Positions 35,384 to 44,362 of a DNA stretch of 64,000 nt are shown here, in pieces. Made by a program: the position numbers and the translations under genes. Each line of letters begins with the position of its first letter. The first letter of the stretch is position 1. The notes beneath the pieces are model-generated. The model was not told the origin of the DNA, did no database searches, and saw only the letters and a program-made list of their open reading frames with translations. The stretch lies in contig BTUW01000024.1 in the NCBI GenBank assembly GCA_045863055.1, forward strand, positions 1 to 64,000, written 5' to 3'. This DNA comes from UTCHB3 sp008363265. GTDB lineage: Bacteria > Bacteroidota > Ignavibacteria > Ignavibacteriales > Ignavibacteriaceae.

Positions 35384-36220
35384 CTACTTTAAAATTACCA
35401 TCTTTTTGGTCTGTGAATTGTCGCCTGCTGTAAGTGTGTACATATAAACACCGGTCGGCACCTTGTTGCCGGCATCGTTTCTGCCGTCCCAGCTCACGCT
35501 CTGAAGGCCTTGCTGAAGTTCGCCGTTAACGAGGGTTCTAACCTTCGCGCCGCTGATATCGAAAATATCGAGTCTTACCGGGGAATTGTTTTTCAGTGTG
35601 AACTCGATCTTCGTCTCCGGGTTGAAGGGATTGGGGTAGTTCTGCATCAGGCTGAAATCGTAGTTCACCGAAAGGTCTTTGTTCCCCGTTACACCTGTTG
35701 AGTAGATCTCATAATAGAAATTCGCGAAGAGGGGATATTCGTACTTGACGACCACGAGCTCAAGGTATCCGTCGTTGTTGATATCGCCAAGTGAAGGGTA
35801 CATATAGTACCAGTTCGCGTCATTTTTCTCGAGAAGTGTGGCACCGGTGGAAAGGTCAATTATTTTGAACGACTGGCGGTAGTTTGTTGAAACCCCGTTG
35901 TAGGCGAGAATGTATGCATCAACAACATTGTTACCGTTAAGATCGGTTTCGAGCGAATAAAGCTGTCCGCCGGCGGTTTTTTCAGCCGCGTTAAAAGTGT
36001 AAGTGAATGCCGGTGTGGTGGAGTAACCTGTTCCCATCACATCAAAACGGGTGCTGTCGATGGTATATAGCCTCTCGAGCCATTTGTCGCCCTGTTTCTC
36101 ATAATACATCCATCCCGAAAGTTTGGCATAGGGTATCGCGCTTGAGGTCCACTGGAGGTTGAACTGGGGTAAAATTGTGAATGAAAAAATTGCAAGAAAA
36201 GGAAGCAAATATTTTTTCAT
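35384..36220 (-). CDS. Secreted protein with T9SS sorting domain, head of the RRE operon
   Basis: A 278-aa protein with a signal peptide (MKKYLLPFLAIFSFTIL), a middle region of about 170 aa with an FG-GAP-like piece GDINNDGYLELVVVKYE and DLNGNNVVDAYILAYNG, and a C-terminal type IX sorting domain (QNYPNPFNPETKIEFTL, GVYMYTLTAGDNS, KKMVILK). Asn/Asp-rich NNDG loops look calcium-binding. It ends 3 bases before the PqqD-like gene, so it is probably the first gene of that operon and could be the exported client of the pathway. Its specific function is unknown. Confidence 0.85.
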   Translation of the reverse strand: MKKYLLPFLAIFSFTILPQFNLQWTSSAIPYAKLSGWMYYEKQGDKWLERLYTIDSTRFDVMGTGYSTTPAFTYTFNAAEKTAGGQLYSLETDLNGNNVVDAYILAYNGVSTNYRQSFKIIDLSTGATLLEKNDANWYYMYPSLGDINNDGYLELVVVKYEYPLFANFYYEIYSTGVTGNKDLSVNYDFSLMQNYPNPFNPETKIEFTLKNNSPVRLDIFDISGAKVRTLVNGELQQGLQSVSWDGRNDAGNKVPTGVYMYTLTAGDNSQTKKMVILK

Positions 36221-36380
36221 TTTAATAGCCTTTCGGTAAATCGTATTTTTGCTGTTTGAAATAGATTAAATGTACACGGCAAAATATCAAATATGATTTA
36301 TTATTTTGCTGTAGTTAAGACAGTCGGACTTCGCGCAAAGGTTTAAACTGTTGAATTTTTTATCAATTACCCGGCCGGAC

Positions 36381-37814
36381 ATGAAATTACTGTCAGCAAT
36401 CATAGTCCTTTTATCGATGAGTATTAACATCTACTCCCAGACTGATTTCCCGGAGATAAACTCCCTCTTCTCGCAGGGTGAGTTCACGAAAACCGCTCAG
36501 GCCGTTAACGCCAAACTCTCATCAGGCGGAATAACGCCTTCACAGGAGTATGACCTCAGGTTCACACTAGACCTGATGAACCGGATCCGGATCGATTTCA
36601 CCAAGACCCGGCCTGAAGTGAAGGCTTACATCGCCAAGTACTTCCCCGGTGTAACCGATCAGCAGCTTGACGCGTGGGAAAAAGAGAAGTCGCTTGAGTG
36701 CAGGATGATCGACGGTGTGAAAAAATACTTCAAACTCGCCGCCAGAAACCTCTTCCGTATTAACAAGGAAGCGAAAAAGAAGTGGATCGAGGTTGAAGGG
36801 AAACAGCCCGATGCATTGGATGATTACCTCCTTGATTACCTCCCTGAACTGATCACCCAAAGCAAAAACGAGGGGAAACGCCTCGTAAATCCAATGACGA
36901 TCAGCGTAAGGTACCGGCTAACCGTTAAACCGAACGCCGTTCCCGCGGGTGAGATCGTCCGTTGCTGGCTTCCATATCCGGCCGAGAACCGGGAGAGACA
37001 AGGTGATGTGGAGTTCGTTTCCGCCAACTACGAAAATTTTATTATTGCGCCATCCACTTCAACTCACCGGTCGATCTACCTTGAGGCCCCGGCCGAACAG
37101 GACAGCTCACTGGTCTTCGAAGTGGAATACAAATTCAGATCATACGCCGAGTATAACGGACTCGATTTCAACAAGAAATACACTATTGACCCCTCAACCG
37201 CCCTTTTTGAGGAGTTCACTGCCGAACGCGGGCCCCACATCGCCTTCACAAAAGAGTTGAGGGAGCTTTCAGCGCGCATAGTTGGCACCGAGACTGAACC
37301 GGTCAAGAAACTCAAGCTGATCTACGAGTGGATCAACGACAACATCCCATGGGCAGGCGCGATAGAATACTCGACAATTCCCGCGATCGCTTCATATTGT
37401 TATGAGAGCATGCACGGCGACTGCGGAATACAGTCACTACTGCTGATAACGCTCCTCAGAATGAACGGTATCCCGGCGAAATGGCAGAGCGGCTGGATGT
37501 TTCACCCCCCCGAGGTGAACCTTCACGACTGGGCAGAGGTTTATTTTGAAGAGACCGGATGGATCCCCGTTGATCAGTCGTTCAAACTGAAACCGTCTGA
37601 TGACCCGCTTGTAAGATATTACTATCTCGGGAACACCGACAACTACCATTTTATCGTGAATGATGATATTTCCGGCCACTTCTACCCCGCAAAGATCCAC
37701 CCGAGGAGTGAAACTGTCGATTTCCAGCGCGGTGAAGTTGAATGGCGAGGTGGAAATCTCTATTTTGACAAGTGGAATTACCAGATTTTTCTCGATTATA
37801 AAACCGAAAACTGA
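36381..37814 (+). CDS. Secreted transglutaminase-like (cysteine protease fold) protein
   Basis: About 477 aa from ATG 36381, which begins the signal peptide MKLLSAIIVLLSMSINIYSQ. The C-terminal half holds a transglutaminase-like domain with KLIYEWINDNIPWAG, HGDCGIQSLLLITLLRMNGI (catalytic Cys), NLHDWAEVYFEETGWIPVDQS (catalytic His and Asp). The N-terminal 170 residues are helical and may be a family-specific prodomain. Such proteins in Bacteroidota are usually peptidases or amidases of the periplasm, not cross-linkers. It shares a 160-bp divergent upstream region with the T9SS gene at 36220 and is followed after 7 bases by a barrel gene. Confidence 0.88.
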   Translation: MKLLSAIIVLLSMSINIYSQTDFPEINSLFSQGEFTKTAQAVNAKLSSGGITPSQEYDLRFTLDLMNRIRIDFTKTRPEVKAYIAKYFPGVTDQQLDAWEKEKSLECRMIDGVKKYFKLAARNLFRINKEAKKKWIEVEGKQPDALDDYLLDYLPELITQSKNEGKRLVNPMTISVRYRLTVKPNAVPAGEIVRCWLPYPAENRERQGDVEFVSANYENFIIAPSTSTHRSIYLEAPAEQDSSLVFEVEYKFRSYAEYNGLDFNKKYTIDPSTALFEEFTAERGPHIAFTKELRELSARIVGTETEPVKKLKLIYEWINDNIPWAGAIEYSTIPAIASYCYESMHGDCGIQSLLLITLLRMNGIPAKWQSGWMFHPPEVNLHDWAEVYFEETGWIPVDQSFKLKPSDDPLVRYYYLGNTDNYHFIVNDDISGHFYPAKIHPRSETVDFQRGEVEWRGGNLYFDKWNYQIFLDYKTEN

Positions 37815-37821
37815 GGTATTT

Positions 37822-38589
37822 GTGATAAAAAAACTGATGCTGATCCTTATGATGGGTCTAAGCGTTGTATTTGCCCAAAACGAAGATGAAGATGATTATG
37901 AACCCGTTGAGCGCGCTCCCGCGTTCGATGCACCCTTTGGCGGTGGCGGCGGCTACTTTGGCGGAGTTATGTTCTCCGATCTCGCCAAACTGAACACTGC
38001 CCTTGCCGGCTTCGGCACACCCGACCTTGCGAGCGCCTCCTATTTTTCAGGCGGCGGCGGTTTCGTCTATATCGGAGTGATCAAGCACCTCAGAATAGGT
38101 GGTCTGGGCATTACATCGGGCACTTCGGCTAAAGGAAGCGTGAACGGATTCGATAAGGAGACACGCTATTCAAACTCATTCGCTGGCGTTACGGTTGAGT
38201 ACTCACTTCCATTCATAAGGAACTGGGCACTCTCGATCGGCGGAATTGTCGGCGTGGGCGGACAGACCATCGAGATATACAGGCATAAAGGTTCGGTTGA
38301 CTGGACAGGAGACCTCACCGGCTTCAAAGACGACGTCACCGGCTCAACCCTTTCGTACGGCAGAAAATACACAAACACGTATATGACACTGGCCCCGACA
38401 CTGAACGCGGATTTCATGCTCCACCCCCTCATCTCACTGAGGCTGGGAGCGGGATATTCATTCAATCTTTTCGGCGACAACTGGAAAGCTGACAATAACG
38501 TTTCAGTAACCAACTTTCCCGCGAACGATGTCAAGGGGAACGCCTTCTTTCTGCAGGTCGGTCTGATGGCCGGACTCTTTTTCTATTAA
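37822..38589 (+). CDS. Predicted outer-membrane protein, GTG start
   Basis: About 255 aa starting at GTG 37822 with GAGG 7 bases upstream; the in-frame extension to 37660 lies in the preceding gene. The start gives a signal peptide (IKKLMLILMMGLSVVFAQ), then an acidic NEDEDDYEP segment, GGGGGYFGG, and beta strands such as YIGVIKHLRIGGLGITSG and WALSIGGIVGVGG, ending in VGLMAGLFFY with an aromatic C-terminus. It looks like a small barrel, but no family is recognised. It is in one operon with the transglutaminase-like gene. Confidence 0.72.
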   Translation: MIKKLMLILMMGLSVVFAQNEDEDDYEPVERAPAFDAPFGGGGGYFGGVMFSDLAKLNTALAGFGTPDLASASYFSGGGGFVYIGVIKHLRIGGLGITSGTSAKGSVNGFDKETRYSNSFAGVTVEYSLPFIRNWALSIGGIVGVGGQTIEIYRHKGSVDWTGDLTGFKDDVTGSTLSYGRKYTNTYMTLAPTLNADFMLHPLISLRLGAGYSFNLFGDNWKADNNVSVTNFPANDVKGNAFFLQVGLMAGLFFY

Positions 38590-38627
38590 GATTTTTAATT
38601 GATCAAACTTCAAGGATACACAACGTA

Positions 38628-39641
38628 ATGAAAAATATCCTCGTTACCGGAGGTGCCGGTTTTATCGGCAGTAATTTTGTGAACGCCCTTCTTCAGAAAA
38701 GGGATGATATCTTTATAGTTAACCTCGACAAACTTACCTACGCGGGTAACCTCGAGAACCTGAAAAACATCGAAGACCACAAGAACTACAGGTTCTTCAA
38801 GGGAGATATCGCCAACCACGAGCTGGTTGAGTACATCTTCCAAAAATATGACATAAAATATGTCGTTAATTTCGCCGCCGAATCGCACGTCGACAGATCG
38901 ATCCTCGGTTCAAAGGTTTTTTACGAAACCAATGTCATCGGCACAAACGTTCTCCTCGAGACCGCCCGCCGCTACGAAGTGGAGCGCTTCCTTCAGGTTT
39001 CAACTGATGAGGTTTACGGCTCGCTCGGAGCTACAGGTCTCTTCACCGAGCAGACCCCGATATCGCCCAACAGCCCTTACTCATCGAGTAAGGCAGCTGC
39101 CGACATGATGGTTCAGGCCTTCCATCACACATACGGAATGCCCGTTCTCATCACAAGATGCTCGAACAACTATGGCCCGTACCAGTTCCCCGAGAAACTT
39201 ATCCCCCTGATGATAATCAACACCCTGAACGGGAAGAAACTCCCCGTTTACGGTGACGGGCTCAATGTCCGCGACTGGATATACGTTCTCGACCATAACT
39301 ACGCCATCGAAACCGTCCTCGAAAAAGGGAAGGTCGGCGAGGTTTACAACATCGGCGCGAAGAACGAGATGACAAACATCGAGATCGTGAGACTCATCCT
39401 GAACCACCTCGGAAAGGGTGACGAGATGATCGAATATGTGAAAGACCGCCCCGGCCACGACCGCCGCTACGCGATCGACAACCACAAGATCGAGACAGAA
39501 CTCGGGTGGCAGCCGCAATTCACTTTCGAGAACGCCATCGGTGAGACCATCGACTGGTACCTGAAGAACAAGGAGTGGTGGCAGCGCATTATTTCGGGTG
39601 AATATGAAGCTTATTACTCACAACTCTACGGAAAGAGGTAG
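38628..39641 (+). CDS. rfbB: dTDP-glucose 4,6-dehydratase
   Basis: A 337-aa extended short-chain dehydrogenase. It starts MKNILVTGGAGFIGSNFVNALL, then VVNFAAESHVDRSI, STDEVYGSLG and the catalytic PYSSSKAAADMMV (YxxxK) with TRCSNNYGPYQFPEKLIPL, all diagnostic of RfbB/RmlB. The enzyme converts dTDP-glucose to dTDP-4-keto-6-deoxyglucose for deoxysugar and rhamnose synthesis. The next gene, 3 bases away, is a polysaccharide export protein, which fits a surface-glycan role. Confidence 0.96.
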   Translation: MKNILVTGGAGFIGSNFVNALLQKRDDIFIVNLDKLTYAGNLENLKNIEDHKNYRFFKGDIANHELVEYIFQKYDIKYVVNFAAESHVDRSILGSKVFYETNVIGTNVLLETARRYEVERFLQVSTDEVYGSLGATGLFTEQTPISPNSPYSSSKAAADMMVQAFHHTYGMPVLITRCSNNYGPYQFPEKLIPLMIINTLNGKKLPVYGDGLNVRDWIYVLDHNYAIETVLEKGKVGEVYNIGAKNEMTNIEIVRLILNHLGKGDEMIEYVKDRPGHDRRYAIDNHKIETELGWQPQFTFENAIGETIDWYLKNKEWWQRIISGEYEAYYSQLYGKR

Positions 39642-39644
39642 TTA

Positions 39645-41057
39645 ATGAGGCGCTCCCTCATTGTCATCGCGTTTCTGTCGCTCTTCCTGACCGTTTACGG
39701 GCAGAACGACAAAACCCGGACCCCGATGGAGATCGCGGATAACAGATTGAGCATCAGCGTTGTTGGAAACTCGGGGCTTGCAGGCTCTTATCCTGCCGCC
39801 CCGGGCGAACGGCTCGATCAGTTCCTGACACGCATTATCTACAATTCGGGTGTAAGCAAGGGTCTGGTGTGCCTGCGGAACATCAAACTGAAGCGTGCCT
39901 CCGGTGAAGTGCTTGATGTCGATATTCAAAAATTCAGAATAAACGGGGATATGAAAGAAAACCCCTATCTGATGAATGAAGATATCGTCATGATGCCGGT
40001 TGCTAACTGGGAGGATATCTACTACCTGATAGAAGGGGCCGTAAACAAAGCCGACAGGTACCACTTCATTGAGGGTGACAACCTCCAGGACGCGATCTAC
40101 TACGCCATGGGGCTGAGCACCGCATTCGAAGGGTATGATTCCACCACCATCTACAGGCTTTCTTACGATCAGACCAAGGTGGAGAAGATCAGGGTCGCCA
40201 CCAATTCAAAGTTCCCTCTGAAAAACCGCGACAGAATTGTGGTCGGTGATGAGCAGCCTTTCAGCAATGAATACAGGATCCTCGTTATCGGCGAAGTGAA
40301 CCGCCCCGGTTACATACCTTTCGGCAGGAAAAACCAAACCTTAAAGGATGCCATCGATCTGGCTGGCGGTTTCACGGATAATGCCTCGCTGAACAACATC
40401 AGACTGCTGAAGAGCAAGAACCTCCCCTCAAGCGTTATCCGTTCATACTACGGCGTGGATGCTCCGAAAGAGAGACGCGACCTTCAGGAGGACAAGGATG
40501 TTGTCGATATCCAGAAGTTCATGGGTGAACTGAGCAACCTCGATTTTCTCAATCTCTACAGGCTTTCGGGGCTGAATGAGAGAGATACCTCTTATCTCAG
40601 GCTCGAAGCGCAACTCAATTTCTACAACAACAGCCAGCTGATCGACCTGACAGTGAAGAACGACACCCTCAAGACCTTCTATGAGAACTACCGCGTTCAA
40701 ATGGGTGATATCATTGTTGTTTCATCGGTGCCCATCGGCATTAACATGGTGGGTCAGGTTCCCTACCCCGGATGGATCCCCTATGTACCCGGGATGGACT
40801 TCCAGTATTACATCCGTCAGGCGGGCGGTCTTAACGACTACGCCAACCCCGATGAGATAATGGTGATCAAGGGAAACACGAAGCAGTGGCACGCCGCGAG
40901 TGAATTCAGAGGGGCACTCGAACCGGGAGACTATATTTATGTCCCGAAAGAGCCGCAGAGGTCATTCTGGTCATACCTCGGTGATACCGCCGTTGTCCTC
41001 GGAATTGTCGGTAACATTGCAACGCTCGTTATCCTCTTCATCAACGTGATGAAATAA
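39645..41057 (+). CDS. SLBB-domain polysaccharide export protein
   Basis: A 470-aa exported protein with signal peptide MRRSLIVIAFLSLFLTVYGQ. Three SLBB-like units are visible, for example VVGNSGLAGSYPAAPGERLDQFL, VIGEVNRPGYIPFGRKNQTL and MVGQVPYPGWIPYVPGMDFQYY, each followed by IRQAGGL-type helices. The C-terminus has one helix (VVLGIVGNIATLVILFINVM). It resembles Wza-family outer-membrane export proteins, except that the membrane helix at the end may anchor it in the inner or outer membrane. It is 3 bases after rfbB and followed by a strong terminator. Confidence 0.9.
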   Translation: MRRSLIVIAFLSLFLTVYGQNDKTRTPMEIADNRLSISVVGNSGLAGSYPAAPGERLDQFLTRIIYNSGVSKGLVCLRNIKLKRASGEVLDVDIQKFRINGDMKENPYLMNEDIVMMPVANWEDIYYLIEGAVNKADRYHFIEGDNLQDAIYYAMGLSTAFEGYDSTTIYRLSYDQTKVEKIRVATNSKFPLKNRDRIVVGDEQPFSNEYRILVIGEVNRPGYIPFGRKNQTLKDAIDLAGGFTDNASLNNIRLLKSKNLPSSVIRSYYGVDAPKERRDLQEDKDVVDIQKFMGELSNLDFLNLYRLSGLNERDTSYLRLEAQLNFYNNSQLIDLTVKNDTLKTFYENYRVQMGDIIVVSSVPIGINMVGQVPYPGWIPYVPGMDFQYYIRQAGGLNDYANPDEIMVIKGNTKQWHAASEFRGALEPGDYIYVPKEPQRSFWSYLGDTAVVLGIVGNIATLVILFINVMK

Positions 41058-41080
41058 GTAGCGGACAGACCGTGAAATTT

Positions 41081-41110
41081 AAGCCGCGGCGGAAGTGTCG
41101 CGGCTTTTTT
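41081..41110 (+). terminator. Rho-independent terminator of the rfbB-SLBB operon
   Basis: AAGCCGCG (41081-41088) pairs with CGCGGCTT (41099-41106) around a 10-nt loop and runs into six T residues (41105-41110). This is a classic terminator 24 bases after the SLBB stop. Confidence 0.9.
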
Positions 41111-41169
41111 CGTTTAAACTTTCACTCCGGTCAGAGGGTCTAACCATGAGTAAAACAACGGGATAAAAC

Positions 41170-41979
41170 ATGTCAAAAACCAATCTTTTCACTTTTCTTT
41201 TCTACGCTGTCATTATAATTGCCGCGTTCTTCCTCGTGTCATGCTCTTCAGCCGTTGAAGTGATGAGCGACAGGCAGGAGATCCCCATTCTGATCAACGG
41301 TGACAGGAGCGACTGGACCGGCAACCTGACCCAAAGTGACGACCGAAAGACCGCTTTCGGGTTCAGGAACGACTCGCAATTTCTTTATCTTCTCGTCACC
41401 ACCCCCGACCGTGCCACTGCCATGAAGATGCTCATGCAGGGGCTGACGGTCACCATCAACTCCGGAAAAGGTGAAAAGCTTGACATTAAATACCCGATGA
41501 AACCCCTTCCCGAAGACCTGAGGGATATCCGCGGAATGGAAAAAAGGGATGAACAACCCGACCTCGATGGCTTTATCACCGCGCTAAAAAAGGTGAACGA
41601 TCAGATCCAGGTGGTAACAAAAGACGATTACCCCATCTACACAGCCCCGGCAGCCGGCGGGAAGTACCTGAAAGGGAGCTTCGGGATGAGCTCAGGGAAT
41701 TTTGTGGTAGAACTTCAGATCCCCCTCTCAGGTGATGAGATATCAGGCAGGTTGTTCCCCGTTTTCCCGGAAGAACTCCTTCTCAACTTTAAGACCGGTT
41801 CGATCGCTTTTGACGGCCCAAGAGCCGAAGGAGGCGGAAAAGGCCAGGGCGGTGGCGGCGGAATGGGAAGAGGCGGCGGTCGTGGAGGTCATGGCGGAGG
41901 TGACAGACCAGGCGGTGGTGGCGCCCGGCCCGACTTCAAACCGGTTGACCTCTCGTTTAAAGTGAAGATGATGAAGTGA
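41170..41979 (+). CDS. Gly-rich lipoprotein with a CBM9/DOMON-like domain
   Basis: A 269-aa lipoprotein (helix with VSC lipobox near residue 25). Residues 35-210 read ILINGDRSDWTGNL, FGFRNDSQFLYLLVTT, and VVELQIPLSG, a pattern of CBM9-like or DOMON beta-sandwich domains that bind sugars or haem. Residues 218-255 are very rich in Gly, with Arg, Asp and one His (GGGKGQGGGGGMGRGGG and more), perhaps a flexible surface linker. It ends in FKPVDLSFKVKMMK. The ligand is unknown. The gene stands alone. Confidence 0.75.
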   Translation: MSKTNLFTFLFYAVIIIAAFFLVSCSSAVEVMSDRQEIPILINGDRSDWTGNLTQSDDRKTAFGFRNDSQFLYLLVTTPDRATAMKMLMQGLTVTINSGKGEKLDIKYPMKPLPEDLRDIRGMEKRDEQPDLDGFITALKKVNDQIQVVTKDDYPIYTAPAAGGKYLKGSFGMSSGNFVVELQIPLSGDEISGRLFPVFPEELLLNFKTGSIAFDGPRAEGGGKGQGGGGGMGRGGGRGGHGGGDRPGGGGARPDFKPVDLSFKVKMMK

Positions 41980-42105
41980 AAGGCACATTGAAACCATAGA
42001 CCGCCATTAACCAGGGTCAGGGATTGATAATTACCACCCCATTATTTTATTTTTAAGGCATCTTTCATTAGATTTGCACTTCCAAGATAAAGCGAGAGGT
42101 TAATA

Positions 42106-42375
42106 TTGATCACAAAGAAAAAGCTTGATCGTGCTGTCGAAATTTGCCGGGCAAAAGGCGTAACGAGATTGATCCTGTTTGGCAGCGCGGCAAAAGATCT
42201 TCGCGCCGCAAGGGATATTGATCTGGGTGTGGATGGCATCCATGGCTGGGATTCGATCGCTCTCGCCGGCGAACTTGAGAACGAGCTCGGTGTTAATGTT
42301 GATGTCGTGGATATCTCTAAACACTCAGATTTCGTCTCGCACATTCTCAAGCACGGGAAGGTCCTGTATGCTTGA
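42106..42375 (+). CDS. MNT-type minimal nucleotidyltransferase
   Basis: An 89-aa nucleotidyltransferase with the core motif LFGSAAKDLRAARDIDLGVD (GS...DxD) and a third acidic residue in NVDVVDIS, so the active site is complete. Start TTG 42106 has a strong GAGAGG 6 bases upstream. Such proteins pair with HEPN toxins or DUF86 partners; they can act as AMPylating antitoxins in type VII toxin-antitoxin pairs. Here the expected partner is only a 21-aa stub (42368-42433), so the system is probably decayed. Confidence 0.85.
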   Translation: MITKKKLDRAVEICRAKGVTRLILFGSAAKDLRAARDIDLGVDGIHGWDSIALAGELENELGVNVDVVDISKHSDFVSHILKHGKVLYA

Positions 42376-42433
42376 CGAGCAGTTCCGGGCAGAAATTTTG
42401 TTGGAACTGAATAATTCCGGAATTCTTGGCTAA
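42368..42433 (+). pseudogene. 21-aa stub where a HEPN/DUF86 partner would be
   Basis: An ATG at 42368 overlaps the nucleotidyltransferase stop by 8 bases, as coupled toxin-antitoxin genes often do. It reads MLDEQFRAEILLELNNSGIL plus one residue and then stops. Its position and length suggest the truncated remnant of a HEPN-type partner. The family cannot be proven from 21 residues. Confidence 0.35.
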
Positions 42434-42754
42434 ACCATTCTTAAATACCCCCCCCACTGCAACCTTTTTTGAAATGCCATGGTCTAAACACTTGGAACCG
42501 ATTTTAACAGGACATTTCAATCATGAAAGCAGTATTACTCACAATAGCACTAATCTTGATCGCGGTTGTTCTTTTCTTTACAACCGTAAGCGCGGCCGGA
42601 CAATAGCCACCACCGTTCATTAAAAAATATTCGGAAATTTCCGGCCTGCAGTTTAAATTTGCACCTCAAATCAAAAGAGAAAAGGACCTGACGTGAAGAT
42701 ATAACTCCACCCACAGCTAAATAAACACCATTTCATGTTAGCACAGGAGTTATT
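42434..42754. other. Intergenic region with one small ORF and a 12-bp palindrome
   Basis: Apart from the 27-aa ORF (42523-42606) I see no gene here. CGGAAATTTCCG (42632-42643) is a perfect 12-bp palindrome about 110 bases upstream of the ABC-F gene and could be an operator. The ribosome site CAGGAG lies at the end of the region. Confidence 0.4.
42523..42606 (+). CDS. Possible 27-aa hydrophobic peptide
   Basis: ATG 42523 opens a 27-aa frame: one Lys, then a continuous hydrophobic stretch (AVLLTIALILIAVVLFF) and the tail TTVSAAGQ. It looks like a lone membrane helix or a signal-like peptide. AGGA lies 11 bases upstream. It could be a small membrane protein, a type I toxin-like peptide or a chance frame; only expression data would decide. 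Confidence 0.35.
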   Translation: MKAVLLTIALILIAVVLFFTTVSAAGQ

Positions 42755-44362
42755 ATGTCCCGGATCTCTTTATCTAACATTTCATTTGTATTTCCCGACG
42801 GCACAAGCCTTTTCACAGACATCTCAGTCACATTCAACAACGGAGTGACCGGCCTCACCGGCTCTAACGGTTCGGGCAAATCCACGCTCGCGAAAATTGC
42901 CGCGGGAATTATCACGCCAAGGAGCGGAAGTGTAGCCCGTCCCGAAAAAGTTAAATACCTCGAACAGGAGTTCTTCGAGTCCACAGGTGACACAATAGCC
43001 TCACTTCTTGGAGTCGAAGCAAAATATTCCGCCTGGCTTCGTATAAATGATGGGAAGGGTGATATCTCCGACTTTACGGTTCTCGACGATGACTGGGAGC
43101 TTGACTCCCGGATCCGGAAAGCACTCGACAGAATTGGCTTGGAGGGTCTCACCGGAGCAACGCCGGTATCACGACTGAGCGGAGGAGAAACAATAAGGGC
43201 AAGACTTGCCACACTGTTTCTATTTGATCACGACTTTGTCATACTTGACGAACCCACAAACCATCTCGACAGGAACGGAAGAAATGCTGTTTTCTCTTTC
43301 ATAGAAGAGTTTCCCCGCAACAAGGGGATGATAATTATCTCTCACGACCGTGAACTGTTGAGAAAGGTTGACCGGATCGTGGAGATCTCTCCTGTGGGCG
43401 TGAAGCTCTTTGGTGGCAATTATGACCTCTACAAAGAAATTTCGGATGCCGAAAGGGATGCAGCAACCAAAACCCTTGAGGAAAGAAAGCGCAAGCTCGA
43501 GTACGATATTTCAAAAGCGGAATCAGTGATCAATGACCAGGTCTCAAAGAGCAGATCTGCAGGGAAAGCCAACCGGGATTCAGGAATTCCCACAATTATG
43601 CTCGGTTTAATGAAAGGCTCCGGCGAGAAAACAACCCAAAGGAAAATTGAAGCCCACCGTGCAAAGATCGAAAGGGCCCAAGAGGGCATTGCCGAAGCAG
43701 AGAAAAAAATGATAAAAGAGAAGAAGGTAACCTTCGATCTTCTGAACAGCGGAAGCCGCTCTTCCATCGTGTTTGCCTGCACCGGTTTGAACATTCTCTT
43801 TGGAGACGCCCGGTTGTGGCGCAGGCCTTTGGAACTGACGGTGGCACGTGGCGAGAGGTTACGGATCACCGGGTCGAATGGATCGGGTAAGTCGTCTCTA
43901 TGCAGGGTTATATCCGGTGAGGATGTAACCACCGATGGAGAGCTGCACATCCGGCCGGGAAACCCGGTCTATCTCGATCAGAAACTTTCATTTCTCGACA
44001 GATCGAAAACCATCCTTGAGAACGCTTCGCGCGAGAGGAAAGGCGCGTTCGACATCACCGAGATCAGGATAAGACTCGGCCGGCTCGGCTTTTACGGCGA
44101 CGATTGCTTCAAACTCACGGCTTCATTGAGTGGCGGTGAACTTATCAGGGCCGCGGTCGGGGTGATCGTTTCACTTAACGAGCCCCCTGACCTTCTGATC
44201 CTCGACGAACCGACCAACAACCTCGACCTTAAAGGCATCGAAATGCTGCAGAATGCCATCGGCGGCTATCCCGGAACCGTGATCATCATCACCCATGATG
44301 ACGACTTCGCGACGGGTTGCGGAATAACCAGGACCGTTGACCTCGATGATCTTTACGAGTAA
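42755..44362 (+). CDS. ABC-F family ATPase
   Basis: A 535-aa protein with two ABC cassettes and no membrane segments. Cassette 1: LTGSNGSGKSTLAKIAAG (about 35-52), LSGGETIRARLA, VILDEPTNHLDRNG. A charged helical linker (about 230-320) follows. Cassette 2: RITGSNGSGKSSLCRVISG (about 368-386), LSGGELIRAAVG, LLILDEPTNNLDLKG. ABC-F proteins act on the ribosome, either rescuing stalled complexes or protecting from antibiotics. Which role applies cannot be told here. The 3' end overlaps the convergent proC gene by 10 bases. AGGAG precedes the start. Confidence 0.92.
   Translation: MSRISLSNISFVFPDGTSLFTDISVTFNNGVTGLTGSNGSGKSTLAKIAAGIITPRSGSVARPEKVKYLEQEFFESTGDTIASLLGVEAKYSAWLRINDGKGDISDFTVLDDDWELDSRIRKALDRIGLEGLTGATPVSRLSGGETIRARLATLFLFDHDFVILDEPTNHLDRNGRNAVFSFIEEFPRNKGMIIISHDRELLRKVDRIVEISPVGVKLFGGNYDLYKEISDAERDAATKTLEERKRKLEYDISKAESVINDQVSKSRSAGKANRDSGIPTIMLGLMKGSGEKTTQRKIEAHRAKIERAQEGIAEAEKKMIKEKKVTFDLLNSGSRSSIVFACTGLNILFGDARLWRRPLELTVARGERLRITGSNGSGKSSLCRVISGEDVTTDGELHIRPGNPVYLDQKLSFLDRSKTILENASRERKGAFDITEIRIRLGRLGFYGDDCFKLTASLSGGELIRAAVGVIVSLNEPPDLLILDEPTNNLDLKGIEMLQNAIGGYPGTVIIITHDDDFATGCGITRTVDLDDLYE

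Noticed and set aside
42426..42623. A 65-aa frame after the nucleotidyltransferase
   Set aside because: It has no ribosome site or domain and overlaps the better supported 27-aa frame.
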